Origin: Brenneria bubanii
GTDB taxonomy: Bacteria > Pseudomonadota > Gammaproteobacteria > Enterobacterales > Enterobacteriaceae
Assembly: GCF_022378355.1 (NCBI RefSeq)
Contig: NZ_JAKMAJ010000009.1
Coordinates: 1 to 64,000 of the forward strand
Direction of reading: 5' to 3'
DNA: 64,000 nucleotides
Under the pieces are notes generated by a model. It was not told the origin of the DNA. It saw nothing but the letters and a program-made list of their open reading frames with translations, and made no database searches. A program made the translations under genes and the position numbers. How positions within the stretch are numbered: the first letter of the stretch is position 1; each line of letters opens with the position of its first letter. Of this stretch, positions 18,216-28,292 are shown piece by piece.

Positions 18216-19925
18216 TCAGAGTGACAGCGTACGGTATTTTTCGCGCAGCACATGGCGGATTCCCATCGCGGCTAGGTTCAACCCGACCACAATCAATACC
18301 AGCAGCAGCGCCGTGATATAGACCAGCGGCCGCACCGCCTCCACATCCGGCGTCTGAAACGCCAGATCGTAAATCTGGAACCCCAGATGCATAAATTTTC
18401 GCTCCAGATGAATATAGGGGAACAGATCGTCGACCGGCAATATCGGCGCCGACTTCACCACGCCCACCAACATCAGCGGCGCCGTCTCCCCCGCCGCGCG
18501 CGCGACGGCAAGGATGAGTCCGGTCATCATCGCCGGCACCGCCATCGGCAGCACCACATGCCATAAGGTTTCGGCTTTCGTGGCGCCCAACGCCAGCGAA
18601 CCGTAACGTACCGACATCGGAATGCGTGATAACCCCTCTTCGGTGGCGACAATCACCACCGGCAGCGTCAGTAACGCCAGCGTCAGCGACGCCCACAGCA
18701 ATCCCGGCGTACCGAAGGTCGGATTGGGCAAGGATTCGGCATAAAACAGCCGATCCAGCGTGCCGCCGATCAGATACACGAAAAAACCCAGCCCAAACAC
18801 GCCATAGACGATGGACGGCACGCCGGCCAGATTGACCACCGCGATTCTGACCCAGCGAGTCAGCCTGCTTTTACCGGCATACTCATGCAGATAGACAGCG
18901 GCGATCACGCCGAGCGGCATGACGATGATCGACATCAGCACCACCATCAACACCGTGCCGAAAATCGCCGGAAACAGGTATCCGGCATTATTACTATCGG
19001 GAGAATAGTGCGCCAGCATATATCTGACCTGCTGCGCCCAGTGCGTGACTTTCTGGCCCAGGCTCATCATATTGGGATACCAGGCCTGTTCAATGTCCCT
19101 GAGCGGCATAAGGCGCAGGACGCCGTTCGCATCGAGCAGTTGCAGCGTATCACGGTTAATATCCTGATTAAGTTCAATTAACTGCTCAGACGCCTCATCA
19201 AAACGGCGTTGCAGTTCGCTCCGTTCAGCGTTGATTCGCGCCTGCGCCCGGCTATCCAGCGTGTTCGCCTCACGCCGTTTTTTCTCTTCCAGGCGCAGCA
19301 TTTCAAACTGTTGGTTGATTTTCGCCATCGCGCCCAGACGGATGTCCCGCGCCATTCCCAACAGCCCCCGAACCTGCGTTACCCGGCGATGCAATGTTGT
19401 CGGCAAATCATCGGCCAACAATGGCTGACCATCTTCCAGCATGCCGGCCAGATAACCATAGACGGTACGGTTGTTCGCCAACCTCAGCACCAGAACATCC
19501 GCCGGCTTATCGAGGCTGATGACGTCGCGGGATAGCAGAGTGCGAAAACTCTGACCATAGATTGCGCGTTGGTTGGTTTTGATCAGATAACGCGTCATTG
19601 ATTTATCAACCGACGCGGGGGACAACAGGCCGGCATCCCTGAGCTGTCGAGCAGACAGCGTTTGCTGGTCGTAAATCTCGCCGATCAGCGCAAGGGGGGC
19701 GCCGTTTCGCCAGGACGTCTCTTGTTGTAAAGGCGAGGATTGCGACGGCAGCGGTTGGACGGCCGATGGCAATAAGGTAAAACGCCACACCGGCTGCGGC
19801 CACAAATAACGCATCCCCTGTCCGGCCAACAAGACGAAAATCGTCGCCATCGCCAGCAAACTGATGCTGATGGAGGAGGCCGTCAGCCATATCCAGGGTC
19901 TGCCGGAACGAAACCAGCGCCTCAC
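18216..19925 (-). CDS. pstA: Phosphate ABC transporter permease PstA, long form
   Basis: At 569 residues it is about twice as long as classic PstA. One membrane segment near 15-38 is followed by a ~280-residue periplasmic region with a strongly helical, charged stretch (about 190-260). The PstA permease core, with five or six membrane segments, starts around residue 300 and carries the EAA-type loop RYGSLALGATKAETLWHVVLP that docks on PstB. The start is GTG, overlapping the pstC stop as GTGA, so synthesis is coupled. This architecture matches the DUF3333-bearing PstA proteins of some gammaproteobacteria. Confidence 0.92.
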   Translation of the reverse strand: MRRWFRSGRPWIWLTASSISISLLAMATIFVLLAGQGMRYLWPQPVWRFTLLPSAVQPLPSQSSPLQQETSWRNGAPLALIGEIYDQQTLSARQLRDAGLLSPASVDKSMTRYLIKTNQRAIYGQSFRTLLSRDVISLDKPADVLVLRLANNRTVYGYLAGMLEDGQPLLADDLPTTLHRRVTQVRGLLGMARDIRLGAMAKINQQFEMLRLEEKKRREANTLDSRAQARINAERSELQRRFDEASEQLIELNQDINRDTLQLLDANGVLRLMPLRDIEQAWYPNMMSLGQKVTHWAQQVRYMLAHYSPDSNNAGYLFPAIFGTVLMVVLMSIIVMPLGVIAAVYLHEYAGKSRLTRWVRIAVVNLAGVPSIVYGVFGLGFFVYLIGGTLDRLFYAESLPNPTFGTPGLLWASLTLALLTLPVVIVATEEGLSRIPMSVRYGSLALGATKAETLWHVVLPMAVPAMMTGLILAVARAAGETAPLMLVGVVKSAPILPVDDLFPYIHLERKFMHLGFQIYDLAFQTPDVEAVRPLVYITALLLVLIVVGLNLAAMGIRHVLREKYRTLSL

Positions 19926-22078
19926 GCGTTTTCTCCTTCATCAAGGTAACGGTGGCGCAAACGCTGGCGAATCGCCTCGGCCAGCGTATTCACCACAAAA
20001 GTGAAAACAAACAGCGCCAGAGCGGTCAGGAACAAGACCCGGTAATGCCCGCTGTTGATGACGGCGTCCGGCATTTCGATAGCGATATTGGCCGCCAGCG
20101 AACGCAGCCCAAGGAGCATTCTGCCATCCATAATGGGCGTATTGCCCGTCGCCATTAACACAATCATGGTTTCCCCCACCGCGCGGCCGAAACTGAGCAT
20201 CAATGCGGCGAAAATTCCGGCGCTGGCGGAAGGCAGCACCACGCGCCATAAGGTTTGCCACGGCGTGGCGCCCAACGCCAGCGACCCCTGGCTCAAGCGG
20301 GAAGGCACGCTGAATAACGCATCCTCCGCCAGCGAAAAGATGAGCGGAATCAGGGCAAATCCTAACGCCACGCCCGCCACCAGCGCATTACGCTGAACAA
20401 AATCATCGCCCAACCATTGATATAACGGCCGGCCTAGTACCCAGACTTCCAGAACCGGCCCCAGCCAGCAGCCGATCATCAGCGTCGCCAGGATGGTCGG
20501 CAGCAGAAATAGCGCATCCCAGCCGGCGGGGAAATATTTGCGCCAGCCGGCCGGCAGACATTCCAACAGCCAACCGCTGGCGAGCACCGCCAGCGCCAAT
20601 AAAAACGGCATGGCCAGAATGGCCGACAGATAGGTGGCAAAGTGCGGCGCCAGCCAGATCGCGGCAATCAGCCCAATCACCACCGTCGGCAGCGCGCCCA
20701 TGATCTCCAGCGTCGGTTTAATCCAGCGCCGCAACGCCGGCGACATAAAACAGGCGGTATAGATAGCGGCCGCTAGCGCCAGCGGCGTCGCGAAAAGCAT
20801 CGCGTAGAGAGCGGCTTTTAACGTTCCCAGCATAAGCGGCGCGATGCTGAATTTGGCCTGATAGCTGTCCTCGGCGGCGGTGGATTGCCAGGTATAGGCG
20901 GGCTCAGGGTAGTTTTCATACCACAGTTTTTGCCACAGCCCGCGCCAACCGATATCCGGGTAGGGATTATCCACTTGATAGGTTTGCCAGCCGTTTGCCG
21001 TTGCCACCAGCATGGCCTGACCATGGCGGGAAAATACCAGCGATTGCGCGTTTTGTTCGACCTGTCGGGTCAGCAGCGCGCCCGACTGCTTGCTGGCGAA
21101 AAGAGACAGTTCGCCCTGCGGCGTCAGCGTCGCGAACACGCGCCGCTGCGCTTCGCTGGCTAACAGCGCCGGCGCGTTCGTCCTCTGCGGAAACTGGCGG
21201 ATTTCTGTCAGCCGCATGCCCTTTTCCGTCGGCACGTCAAACCACTGCGAGATGCGCCCGCCGGCGGTCTGAACCAGCAGTGATCGCCCGCCCAGCAGCG
21301 TCAGGCGTAACGCGCCCTGTTGGGCCAGTTGACGTTTTTCCCGCAGTACCCATTGCGTCTCGGCTTGCCACACGCTGAGCTGCGTGCCGTTAAGGAGAAA
21401 AATTTGCCGACCGTCCGGCGAAATCAGCAACTGGTCGACCGCTTTTTCCGGCAGTTCAATCTGGGCGATCTGCCGTATGTCTTTTTCCCCGATCTCGCTA
21501 ACCACCAGACGGTAATCCTGAGTGACAACCGCCGCTATAAGGCGTTTTTCGGCCACCGCCGCCACGCTCAACTGACGTAACGGCTGGGCGGGCAATCCCA
21601 GCGACAGCGGCTGCCCGCCAAAAGGAAACCGCCACTGCGGGTTGCCGGCCGGCGGCAGCCAGGGCTGTACAATGAGGATCCGTCCATCGGACTGGCTCAG
21701 CGCGTAAATCTGCCGATCGCCGTGACTCTCCGCCAGCATGTCCACGAAGGACGCAAGCTGAACACGCTGCGCCGGTTGGCCGGAAGCGAGTGAAATAAAT
21801 TCGCCGTAACCCTGCCGATCAATACGAAAACCGGTCTGTCCGTTGTCGCTAATGCCCACGGCCAGCGCCGGCGCCCGGGCGCTGATTGGGATCGTTTTAC
21901 GTTCACTGACCGCGGGGGAAAGAAAAATCGGCGTCACCACATACAGCAGATAAAAGAAAATCGATAACAACGCCATCAGCACCAGCAGGCCGCTGCCGGC
22001 CACGACGCGATGCGTCAGGCGATCTATCCATGCCCGTCGGCGGTCCCGGTAAGGTAATCGGTTATCTGTGTTTTCCAT
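19922..22078 (-). CDS. pstC: Phosphate ABC transporter permease PstC, long form
   Basis: The product has about 718 residues, far longer than classic PstC (~320). Membrane segment one (about 27-52) is followed by a ~370-residue periplasmic domain with repeated beta-strand patterns, then a six-segment permease core with the PstB-docking loop SQGSLALGATPWQTLWRVVLP. The ATG at 22078 is used; a TTG seven codons upstream (22099) is an alternative, and neither has a strong ribosome-binding site. First gene of pstCAB, divergent from ppk across ~380 bp. The big extracytoplasmic domain might replace or dock a binding protein; that is inference. Confidence 0.9.
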   Translation of the reverse strand: MENTDNRLPYRDRRRAWIDRLTHRVVAGSGLLVLMALLSIFFYLLYVVTPIFLSPAVSERKTIPISARAPALAVGISDNGQTGFRIDRQGYGEFISLASGQPAQRVQLASFVDMLAESHGDRQIYALSQSDGRILIVQPWLPPAGNPQWRFPFGGQPLSLGLPAQPLRQLSVAAVAEKRLIAAVVTQDYRLVVSEIGEKDIRQIAQIELPEKAVDQLLISPDGRQIFLLNGTQLSVWQAETQWVLREKRQLAQQGALRLTLLGGRSLLVQTAGGRISQWFDVPTEKGMRLTEIRQFPQRTNAPALLASEAQRRVFATLTPQGELSLFASKQSGALLTRQVEQNAQSLVFSRHGQAMLVATANGWQTYQVDNPYPDIGWRGLWQKLWYENYPEPAYTWQSTAAEDSYQAKFSIAPLMLGTLKAALYAMLFATPLALAAAIYTACFMSPALRRWIKPTLEIMGALPTVVIGLIAAIWLAPHFATYLSAILAMPFLLALAVLASGWLLECLPAGWRKYFPAGWDALFLLPTILATLMIGCWLGPVLEVWVLGRPLYQWLGDDFVQRNALVAGVALGFALIPLIFSLAEDALFSVPSRLSQGSLALGATPWQTLWRVVLPSASAGIFAALMLSFGRAVGETMIVLMATGNTPIMDGRMLLGLRSLAANIAIEMPDAVINSGHYRVLFLTALALFVFTFVVNTLAEAIRQRLRHRYLDEGENA

Positions 22079-22457
22079 CGCTCTCGCCGTGATATTCAAC
22101 TCGTCAGAGTTCGCTTAATTATTCATCCCATCGAAAAACGGGGTAGCATATGTTGCCTTTACCCTCATAATATGACAATGGCAAGTCCGTCTGCGTATTA
22201 GATTTTATCGTCATGAACGCGCCATAATGTTGTTATACCCTTCATCTTTCAAGTTGTGGTGGTATCGACTTCCCCAAATTACTCGGCTTATTCTCTGCGC
22301 GATCGCCGTAAGTCGCATTCAGAACCGCAGTCGGCATATTTGTCGCCCTGGTCATTGGGCGACTAAACTTATGGGGATAATCCGCGCGGCTGTCGCTCGA
22401 TCACGCTTTGATGTTTATTGGGTATAGGTATTCGGCATATAGTCTAACGGAGTGAAA
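22079..22457. other. Divergent pstC/ppk regulatory region
   Basis: About 380 bp holding the promoters of both operons. One TTGTCAT half-site like that of Pho boxes occurs (minus strand, about 22170-22180) without a matching second half, so PhoB control is possible but not shown. A repeat-like stretch begins at about 22233. Confidence 0.45.
22233..22262. repeat. Possible remnant of an enterobacterial intergenic repeat
   Basis: TTATACCCTTCATCTTTCAA followed by GTTG resembles the end of a dispersed palindromic repeat common in Serratia, Photorhabdus and soft-rot genera (ATACCCTTCATACTTCAAG type). The other end and ERIC-like core are not recognisable, so it is at most a degenerate half copy. Confidence 0.35.
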
Positions 22458-24530
22458 ATGAGTCAGGATAAACTCTACATTGAGAAAGAGTTAAGTTGGT
22501 TATCCTTTAATGAACGGGTACTTCAGGAAGCGGCGGATAAAAGCAACCCCCTGATTGAGCGCATGCGCTTTCTTGGTATTTACTCCAACAATCTCGATGA
22601 GTTTTATAAAGTTCGTTTTGCCGACCTGAAAAGACGAATTCTAATCAACGAAGAACAAGGGTCAGACGGCAGTTTGCGTCACCTGTTAGGAAAGATTCAG
22701 GCGCGAGTCCTGAAAACGGATCAGTTATTTGACAGCCTTTATAACGAGTTGCTCTTGGAGATGGCGCGTAACCAGATTTTTCTGGTCAACGAACGTCAGG
22801 TTTCACCTAACCAGCAGGATTGGCTCAGAGAGTATTTCAGACAATATTTGCGCCCGCACATCACGCCGATCCTGATTCTGCATGACACCAATCTGGTGCA
22901 GTTCCTGAAAGACGACTACACCTATCTGGCGGTTGAGATTATTCGCGGCGACGAAACAAATTATGCATTGCTGGAAATTCCTTCCGACAAAGTGCCGCGT
23001 TTCGTCAATCTGCCGGCAGAAGCGCCGCGTCGGCGCAAAACCATGATCTTGATCGATAATATTCTGCGCTATTGCCTGAATGACATCTTCAAGGGCTTTT
23101 TCGATTACGATGCGCTGAACGCCTATTCCATGAAAATGACGCGTGACGCCGAGTACGATCTGGTCACCGAGATGGAATCCAGCCTGCTGGAGCTCATGTC
23201 CTCCAGCCTGAAGCAGCGTTTGACGGCCGAGCCGGTCAGGTTCGTTTATCAACGCGATATGCCCGACGCCATGGTCGCCATCTTGCAGGAGAAACTGGGG
23301 ATATCCTCGTTTGACTCGGTGATTCCCGGTGGACGTTACCATAACTTTAAAGACTTCATCTCTTTCCCCAACGTCGGTCGGGCCAATCTGGTCAACAAGC
23401 CGCTGCCGCGACTGCGCCATGACGGCTTCAACCATTTCCGTAACGGCTTTGATACCATTCGCGAACGGGATATCCTGCTTTATTATCCCTACCATACCTT
23501 CGAACACGTGCTGGAGCTGCTGCGGCAGGCCTCGTTTGACCCCAGCGTGCTGGCGATCAAAATCAATATCTACCGGGTGGCGAAGGATTCGCGCATCATC
23601 ACCGCCATGATCCATGCCGCCCACAACGGCAAGAAGGTCACCGTCGTGGTGGAATTGCAGGCGCGTTTCGATGAAGAGGCCAATATCCACTGGGCCAAAC
23701 AGCTGACCGAAGCCGGCGTCCACGTGATTTTCTCGGTTCCCGGGCTGAAAATTCATGCCAAACTGTTTTTGATCTCGCGTCGCGAAGGGGAGCAGATTGT
23801 CCGTTACGCGCACATCGGAACCGGTAACTTCAATGAAAAAACCGCCCGGCTGTATACCGACTACTCCTTGCTCACCGCCGACGAGCGCATTACCAATGAG
23901 GTTCGTCGCGTGTTTAACTTCATCGAAAACCCTTATCGGCCGGTATCCTTCGAGTATCTGCTGGTTTCCCCGCAAAACTCGCGTGACAAACTGTATCGAT
24001 TGATCGATAAAGAAATTGATAATGCGCAAGCGAATATTGAGGCCGGCATTACCCTTAAGGTAAACAATCTGGTGGACAAAGGGCTGGTGGAAAAACTGTA
24101 TCAGGCCTCCGCCGCCGGGGTTAAAATCAATCTGCTGGTGCGCGGTATGTGTTCGCTGATTCCCAATTTGCCGGGCGTCAGCGACAATATTCAGGCTATC
24201 AGTATCGTCGATCGTTATCTGGAGCACGATCGTGTGTATGTGTTTAATAATGGCGGCGATAAAAAAGTTTACCTCTCATCGGCCGACTGGATGACGCGCA
24301 ATATCGATTATCGTATTGAAGTTGCCGTCGAAGTCCTCGATCCTATTTTGAAAAATCGCATTTTAGATATTCTTGATATCCTGTTCAGCGATACGGTCAA
24401 AGCCCGTGTGATCGATAAAGAACTGAGTAATCGCTATGTATCGCGCGGTAACCGCCGTAAAGTGCGCGCACAGAATGCCGTCTATGATTACATCAAGGCG
24501 CTGGAGCAACCCGGAGACAAACCTGAATAA
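22458..24530 (+). CDS. ppk: Polyphosphate kinase 1
   Basis: PPK1 reversibly makes long-chain polyphosphate from ATP at the membrane. The 690-residue product starts at [20 protein letters not shown]; the ATG at 22458 is preferred over a GTG two codons upstream because CGGAG is well placed. The autophosphorylated histidine lies in [12 protein letters not shown] (His433) and the second essential His in [16 protein letters not shown] (His452), both offset by two from E. coli 435 and 454, which fits a two-residue deletion just after PLPRLRH. The N, head, C1 and C2 (two phospholipase D-like) domains are complete. The ppx start overlaps its stop (TAATG). Confidence 0.97.
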   Translation: MSQDKLYIEKELSWLSFNERVLQEAADKSNPLIERMRFLGIYSNNLDEFYKVRFADLKRRILINEEQGSDGSLRHLLGKIQARVLKTDQLFDSLYNELLLEMARNQIFLVNERQVSPNQQDWLREYFRQYLRPHITPILILHDTNLVQFLKDDYTYLAVEIIRGDETNYALLEIPSDKVPRFVNLPAEAPRRRKTMILIDNILRYCLNDIFKGFFDYDALNAYSMKMTRDAEYDLVTEMESSLLELMSSSLKQRLTAEPVRFVYQRDMPDAMVAILQEKLGISSFDSVIPGGRYHNFKDFISFPNVGRANLVNKPLPRLRHDGFNHFRNGFDTIRERDILLYYPYHTFEHVLELLRQASFDPSVLAIKINIYRVAKDSRIITAMIHAAHNGKKVTVVVELQARFDEEANIHWAKQLTEAGVHVIFSVPGLKIHAKLFLISRREGEQIVRYAHIGTGNFNEKTARLYTDYSLLTADERITNEVRRVFNFIENPYRPVSFEYLLVSPQNSRDKLYRLIDKEIDNAQANIEAGITLKVNNLVDKGLVEKLYQASAAGVKINLLVRGMCSLIPNLPGVSDNIQAISIVDRYLEHDRVYVFNNGGDKKVYLSSADWMTRNIDYRIEVAVEVLDPILKNRILDILDILFSDTVKARVIDKELSNRYVSRGNRRKVRAQNAVYDYIKALEQPGDKPE

Positions 24531-26065
24531 TGCCTTTAACAAATGAAGATACCAATGTCGTAAAACCCCAGGAGTTTGCCGCAGTCGACCTGGGTTCCAA
24601 TAGTTTTCATATGGTCATCGCGCGCGTGGTTAACGGGGCGCTGCAGGTGCTTAGCCGTTTAAAACAGCGCGTTTATCTGGCCGATGGGCTGGATAATCAG
24701 AACATGCTCAGTGAGGAAGCCATGGAGCGTGGTCTGAGCTGCCTGGCGCTGTTTGCCGAAAGATTGCAGGGATTCTCCGCGCTGAATGTGTCGATTGTCG
24801 GTACGCACGCTTTGCGTCAGGCGGCAAACGCACAAGAATTTCTGCGCCGCGCCGCCGACATAATGCCCTACCCGATCGAAATCATCTCCGGCCATGAAGA
24901 GGCGCGGCTGATTTTCATGGGGGTGGAACACACGCAGCCGGAAAAAGGACGCAAGCTGGTCATCGATATCGGCGGCGGCTCCACCGAGCTGGTCATCGGC
25001 GAAGACTTTGAGCCCATGCTGATCGAAAGCCGCCGGATGGGCTGCGTCAGCTTTGCTCAGCAGTTCTTTCCCAATGGCGAAATCAGCGAGAGCAATTTTA
25101 AACGCGCCCGTCTGGCGGCGGCTCAGAAGCTGGAAACGCTGTCCTGGGAGTACCGGATCTACGGCTGGGAGTATGCGCTGGGCGCGTCCGGCACCATCAA
25201 GGCGACCCATGAGATTTTGCTGGAAATGGGCAAAAAGGATGGTCTGATCACGCCGGGTCGGCTGGAAATGCTGCGTGAACAGATTTTACAGTTCAAATCC
25301 TTCAAGTCGCTGAGCCTGCCGGGTCTGCCGGAAGACCGACAATCCGTGCTGGTTCCGGGAGTGGCCATTCTGTGCGGCATCTTTGACGCACTGTCGATCA
25401 AGGAACTGCGTCTGTCCGACGGCGCCTTGCGCGAAGGGGTGCTCTATGAAATGGAGGGACGCTTTCGCCATCAGGATATTCGTATTCGCACGGCGCAAAG
25501 CCTCGCCAGCCATTACAATATCGATCGCGAACAGGCCGGTCGGGTACTGGAGACCACTGAACGGCTGTACGCCCAGTGGGCGAAACAAAATGCCGGTCTG
25601 GTTCACCCGCAGCTGGAAGCGATTCTGAACTGGGCGTCGATGCTGCATGAGGTGGGATTGGGAATAAATCAGAGCGGCATGCACCGCCACTCCGCCTATA
25701 TTCTGCAAAATACCAATCTGCCCGGCTTCAATCAGGAGCAGCAATTATTGCTTTCCCTGATCGTGCGTCTGCACCGCAAGGCCATCAAGCTGGAAGAGTT
25801 GCCGCGCCTGAATCTGTTCAAAAAGAAACAGTATTTGCCGATGGTTCAGCTATTGCGTCTGGCCACGCTGCTGAATAATCAGAGGCAGGCCACCACGACG
25901 CCGGAAACGCTGCGATTGAATACCGACGATAACCACTGGACGCTGATATTCCCTCACGGCTTTTTCAGCCAGAATACCCTCGTTCAGTTGGATTTAGAGC
26001 GTGAGCAGGAATACTGGCAGGATGTCACGGGCTGGAAACTGAATATCGAAGAAGAATCCGCTTAA
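24530..26065 (+). CDS. ppx: Exopolyphosphatase
   Basis: Ppx removes terminal phosphate from polyphosphate and may also hydrolyse pppGpp. The 511-residue product is of ASKHA/actin-like fold, with [17 protein letters not shown] at the first phosphate-binding loop, [14 protein letters not shown], and the second loop [14 protein letters not shown]. The C-terminal HD-like region ([20 protein letters not shown]) is present. It overlaps ppk by one base and is thus coupled to it. It is followed on the opposite strand by a dihydroorotate dehydrogenase gene that is foreign to this locus in E. coli. Confidence 0.96.
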   Translation: MPLTNEDTNVVKPQEFAAVDLGSNSFHMVIARVVNGALQVLSRLKQRVYLADGLDNQNMLSEEAMERGLSCLALFAERLQGFSALNVSIVGTHALRQAANAQEFLRRAADIMPYPIEIISGHEEARLIFMGVEHTQPEKGRKLVIDIGGGSTELVIGEDFEPMLIESRRMGCVSFAQQFFPNGEISESNFKRARLAAAQKLETLSWEYRIYGWEYALGASGTIKATHEILLEMGKKDGLITPGRLEMLREQILQFKSFKSLSLPGLPEDRQSVLVPGVAILCGIFDALSIKELRLSDGALREGVLYEMEGRFRHQDIRIRTAQSLASHYNIDREQAGRVLETTERLYAQWAKQNAGLVHPQLEAILNWASMLHEVGLGINQSGMHRHSAYILQNTNLPGFNQEQQLLLSLIVRLHRKAIKLEELPRLNLFKKKQYLPMVQLLRLATLLNNQRQATTTPETLRLNTDDNHWTLIFPHGFFSQNTLVQLDLEREQEYWQDVTGWKLNIEEESA

Positions 26066-26152
26066 TCTGTGACGGCGGCGGCGCGAACCGCCGTCTGCTC
26101 GCGTCCGCCGCCACAGCAAAATGGACACCGCCGCGTGTCCACGGCTGGCTCC

Positions 26153-27085
26153 TCAGTAAACGCCGTCATACGGCGTAACGTCATCCATCACCGCGCCGGT
26201 CAGATCGGCGATACGCATAATCCCCTGTTGCCGACAATAGGCCTGTAAATCGTCAAGAATGGTAATCATCGCCGTCGGGTGAATAAACGTTGCCGTTCCC
26301 ACCTGAACCGCGCTGGCGCCGGCGTAAAAATATTCAACCACATCGTCGGCATGGCTAATGCCGCCGCAGCCGATAATCGGAATGGATACCTGCTTATGGC
26401 ACTGGTACACCATACGCAGCATAATCGGCTTGAGCGCCGGCCCGGATAGCCCGCCCATAATATTGCCCAGTTTAGGACGGCGGGTCTGAATATCAATACT
26501 CATGCCCAGCAGGGTATTGCCGACCACAATGGCCTCCCCGCCCTCATTTTCGACCGCCTGGGCAACCGCGGCGATATCGGCGGTATTGGGCGTCAGTTTG
26601 GCCCATAGCGGCAGACGCGTGGCGCGACGCAGCGCTCGGATAACGCTGGCGGTCGAGCCAGGTTCAATGGCAAACGCTTTACCATCGGCCTCGATGTTGG
26701 GACAGGAGATATTGGCTTCGATCGCCGTAATGCCCGCAACGTCGCTGAGCCGTTCGGCCAGTTGCGCAAATTCATCCGCCGTATTGGCGGAAATACTGAC
26801 AACCAGCGGCGGCTGATAGCGTTGCCAAAACGGCACGACATGCTGAATAAAATGCTCGACGCCTTTTCCCGGAATGCCAATCGAATTAAGCATCGATGAA
26901 TTCAGCTCGCAAACCCGGGGAACCGGATTGCCGGCGCGCGGATGCCGGGTAAAGGTTTTGGTAACAAAAGCGCCCAGCCGATTGACATCCATCACCTCGG
27001 TCAGCCCTTCAGCAAAGGTGCCGGATGCCGGCATAACCGGATTGGCCAAGCGTAACCCGTTGAGATTGACGGATAGATCGATCAC
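26153..27085 (-). CDS. pyrD: Dihydroorotate dehydrogenase, class 1B catalytic subunit
   Basis: The 310-residue TIM-barrel flavoprotein interconverts dihydroorotate and orotate at FMN. Class 1B features are clear: active-site Cys in EANISCPNIE, VGNTLLGMSIDIQTRRP, GGLSGPALKPIMLRMVYQ and IIGCGGISHADD. Class 1B enzymes work with a PyrK subunit and use NAD, unlike the quinone-linked class 2 PyrD that enterobacteria use for pyrimidine synthesis. The start is GTG, overlapping the upstream pyrK-like stop (GTGA), so the subunits are coupled. As the host should already own a class 2 enzyme, this pair may run in the catabolic, orotate-reducing direction; that is inference. Confidence 0.93.
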   Translation of the reverse strand: MIDLSVNLNGLRLANPVMPASGTFAEGLTEVMDVNRLGAFVTKTFTRHPRAGNPVPRVCELNSSMLNSIGIPGKGVEHFIQHVVPFWQRYQPPLVVSISANTADEFAQLAERLSDVAGITAIEANISCPNIEADGKAFAIEPGSTASVIRALRRATRLPLWAKLTPNTADIAAVAQAVENEGGEAIVVGNTLLGMSIDIQTRRPKLGNIMGGLSGPALKPIMLRMVYQCHKQVSIPIIGCGGISHADDVVEYFYAGASAVQVGTATFIHPTAMITILDDLQAYCRQQGIMRIADLTGAVMDDVTPYDGVY

Positions 27086-27882
27086 AGCACCACCTCGCGT
27101 AAGTTAAACACCGGACCGTCATAACAGACGCGTTTACTTTCCTGCTTTCCGCACGCGCCGACCTTCATTGGCCGCACGCAGCAGTAACACATGCCAAGCC
27201 CGCAGGCCATCTGTTGCTCCAGCGCCACTTCGCCGACGAAATCCAGCGCCGTGGACAGCTTTTGCAGCAATCGAGTCAGGCGCGACGAACCACAGGTATA
27301 GGCGGCGTCAATCGGCAGGCGCTGGTGCAGTGAGCGAATCAGGCGTTCCACATTCTCCACCTCGCTGGAGCTATCGCTGTCCAGCACTTCAATCAACTGC
27401 GCGCCGCTATCGAGAAAGCGTTGCTGCGACATCAGGCTCTGCCGATTTTTGGCGCTGAGCAACGCCGTCACCTGAATATTCATCGCCGCCGCATATTCCG
27501 CCAGCGGGGCAAGCGTCGCCAGCCCCACGCCTCGCCCAACCACCAGAATATGGCGGTAGTCGGGCGCCAGCGTAAACCCTTTTCCCAGCGGACCAAGGTA
27601 GCTCAAGCGATCGTCCGGATTTAAAGTGGCGAGCCCGCGCGTGCCGGCGCCCACCACCTTGTAGAGAAAATCCACCCTTCCTTGCTGTTCGTCAGCGAAC
27701 CAGGTACTCATCGGACGACGAAAAAAAGGTTTGTCGGCATCGGTTTGCGGACAGAGTAAATTAAAAAACTGTCCCGGCTTGACTTGCGATGCAACCGACC
27801 CGACGTGAATCGCCATATGCTTGTATTCACTGTTAACCCACTGGTTACTGATAACCCGGGCGGTTCCATCCATAATCGTCAT
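27082..27882 (-). CDS. pyrK: Dihydroorotate dehydrogenase electron-transfer subunit (PyrK type)
   Basis: The 266-residue iron-sulfur flavoprotein passes electrons between NAD(H) and the FMN of the class 1B subunit. The FAD-binding FFRRPMSTW is at about 60-68, the nucleotide-binding VVGRGVGLATLAPLAEYA at about 118-135, and the C-terminal [2Fe-2S] cysteines in MACGLGMCYCCVRP plus the final KRVCYDGPVF. The start is the ATG at 27882 after GGAG; a seven-codon extension is less likely. First gene of a two-gene operon with pyrD, divergent from the XRE regulator gene. Confidence 0.92.
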   Translation of the reverse strand: MTIMDGTARVISNQWVNSEYKHMAIHVGSVASQVKPGQFFNLLCPQTDADKPFFRRPMSTWFADEQQGRVDFLYKVVGAGTRGLATLNPDDRLSYLGPLGKGFTLAPDYRHILVVGRGVGLATLAPLAEYAAAMNIQVTALLSAKNRQSLMSQQRFLDSGAQLIEVLDSDSSSEVENVERLIRSLHQRLPIDAAYTCGSSRLTRLLQKLSTALDFVGEVALEQQMACGLGMCYCCVRPMKVGACGKQESKRVCYDGPVFNLREVVL

Positions 27883-28292
27883 AACGTCTCCGCTAAATAT
27901 CATTGTTATGCAATAACGCGCTGTCTGTGCTGGTCTGTATAAGGAATAAAAGCGTGAAGTTAAAAAAACATTCCGCTGTTATAAAATAGTCTGGCGATAT
28001 AGCCGCTACCCTAATTGCGCCGCAGTATCAGCACGCGTATTTATTTGGTTTCCCTGGTGAGGCAACCATAATTAAAATAAAAAACTAATCAATTTCACCA
28101 TTACTTCTATTGCGCCAGCGAGGTTATATCTCGCCGCCTGAAGTTCGTACTACAGTTAACCGCTCTGCCGCCGCTAATAGGCTTTTCCCGTCAGCGCTCC
28201 CTGATATGGCCGGCCGCGGCGCACGGCGCGCTACATTGTCAGCATGATCCTTTGGTGTTAAAATCAGGCAAATTTTCGGCATATAGAGCACC
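27883..28292. promoter_or_regulatory. Divergent pyrK / XRE-regulator intergenic region
   Basis: About 410 bp, AT-rich at 27955-27990 and 28070-28110, with space for two promoters. A small dyad GTTAT-GCA-ATAAC at about 27904-27917 lies just upstream of pyrK and GCGAG-GTTATAT-CTCGC near 28118. Either could be an operator for the adjacent regulator. No sigma-54 or NtrC-like sequence was found here. Confidence 0.4.

Noticed and set aside
22160-22190. Pho box upstream of pstC/ppk
   Set aside because: Only one TTGTCAT half-site is present; the required second half 11 bp away does not match.
22803-24227. 474-codon open frame antisense to ppk
   Set aside because: It lies wholly inside a well-conserved gene, has no recognisable domains, and its composition is that of a GC-rich shadow frame.
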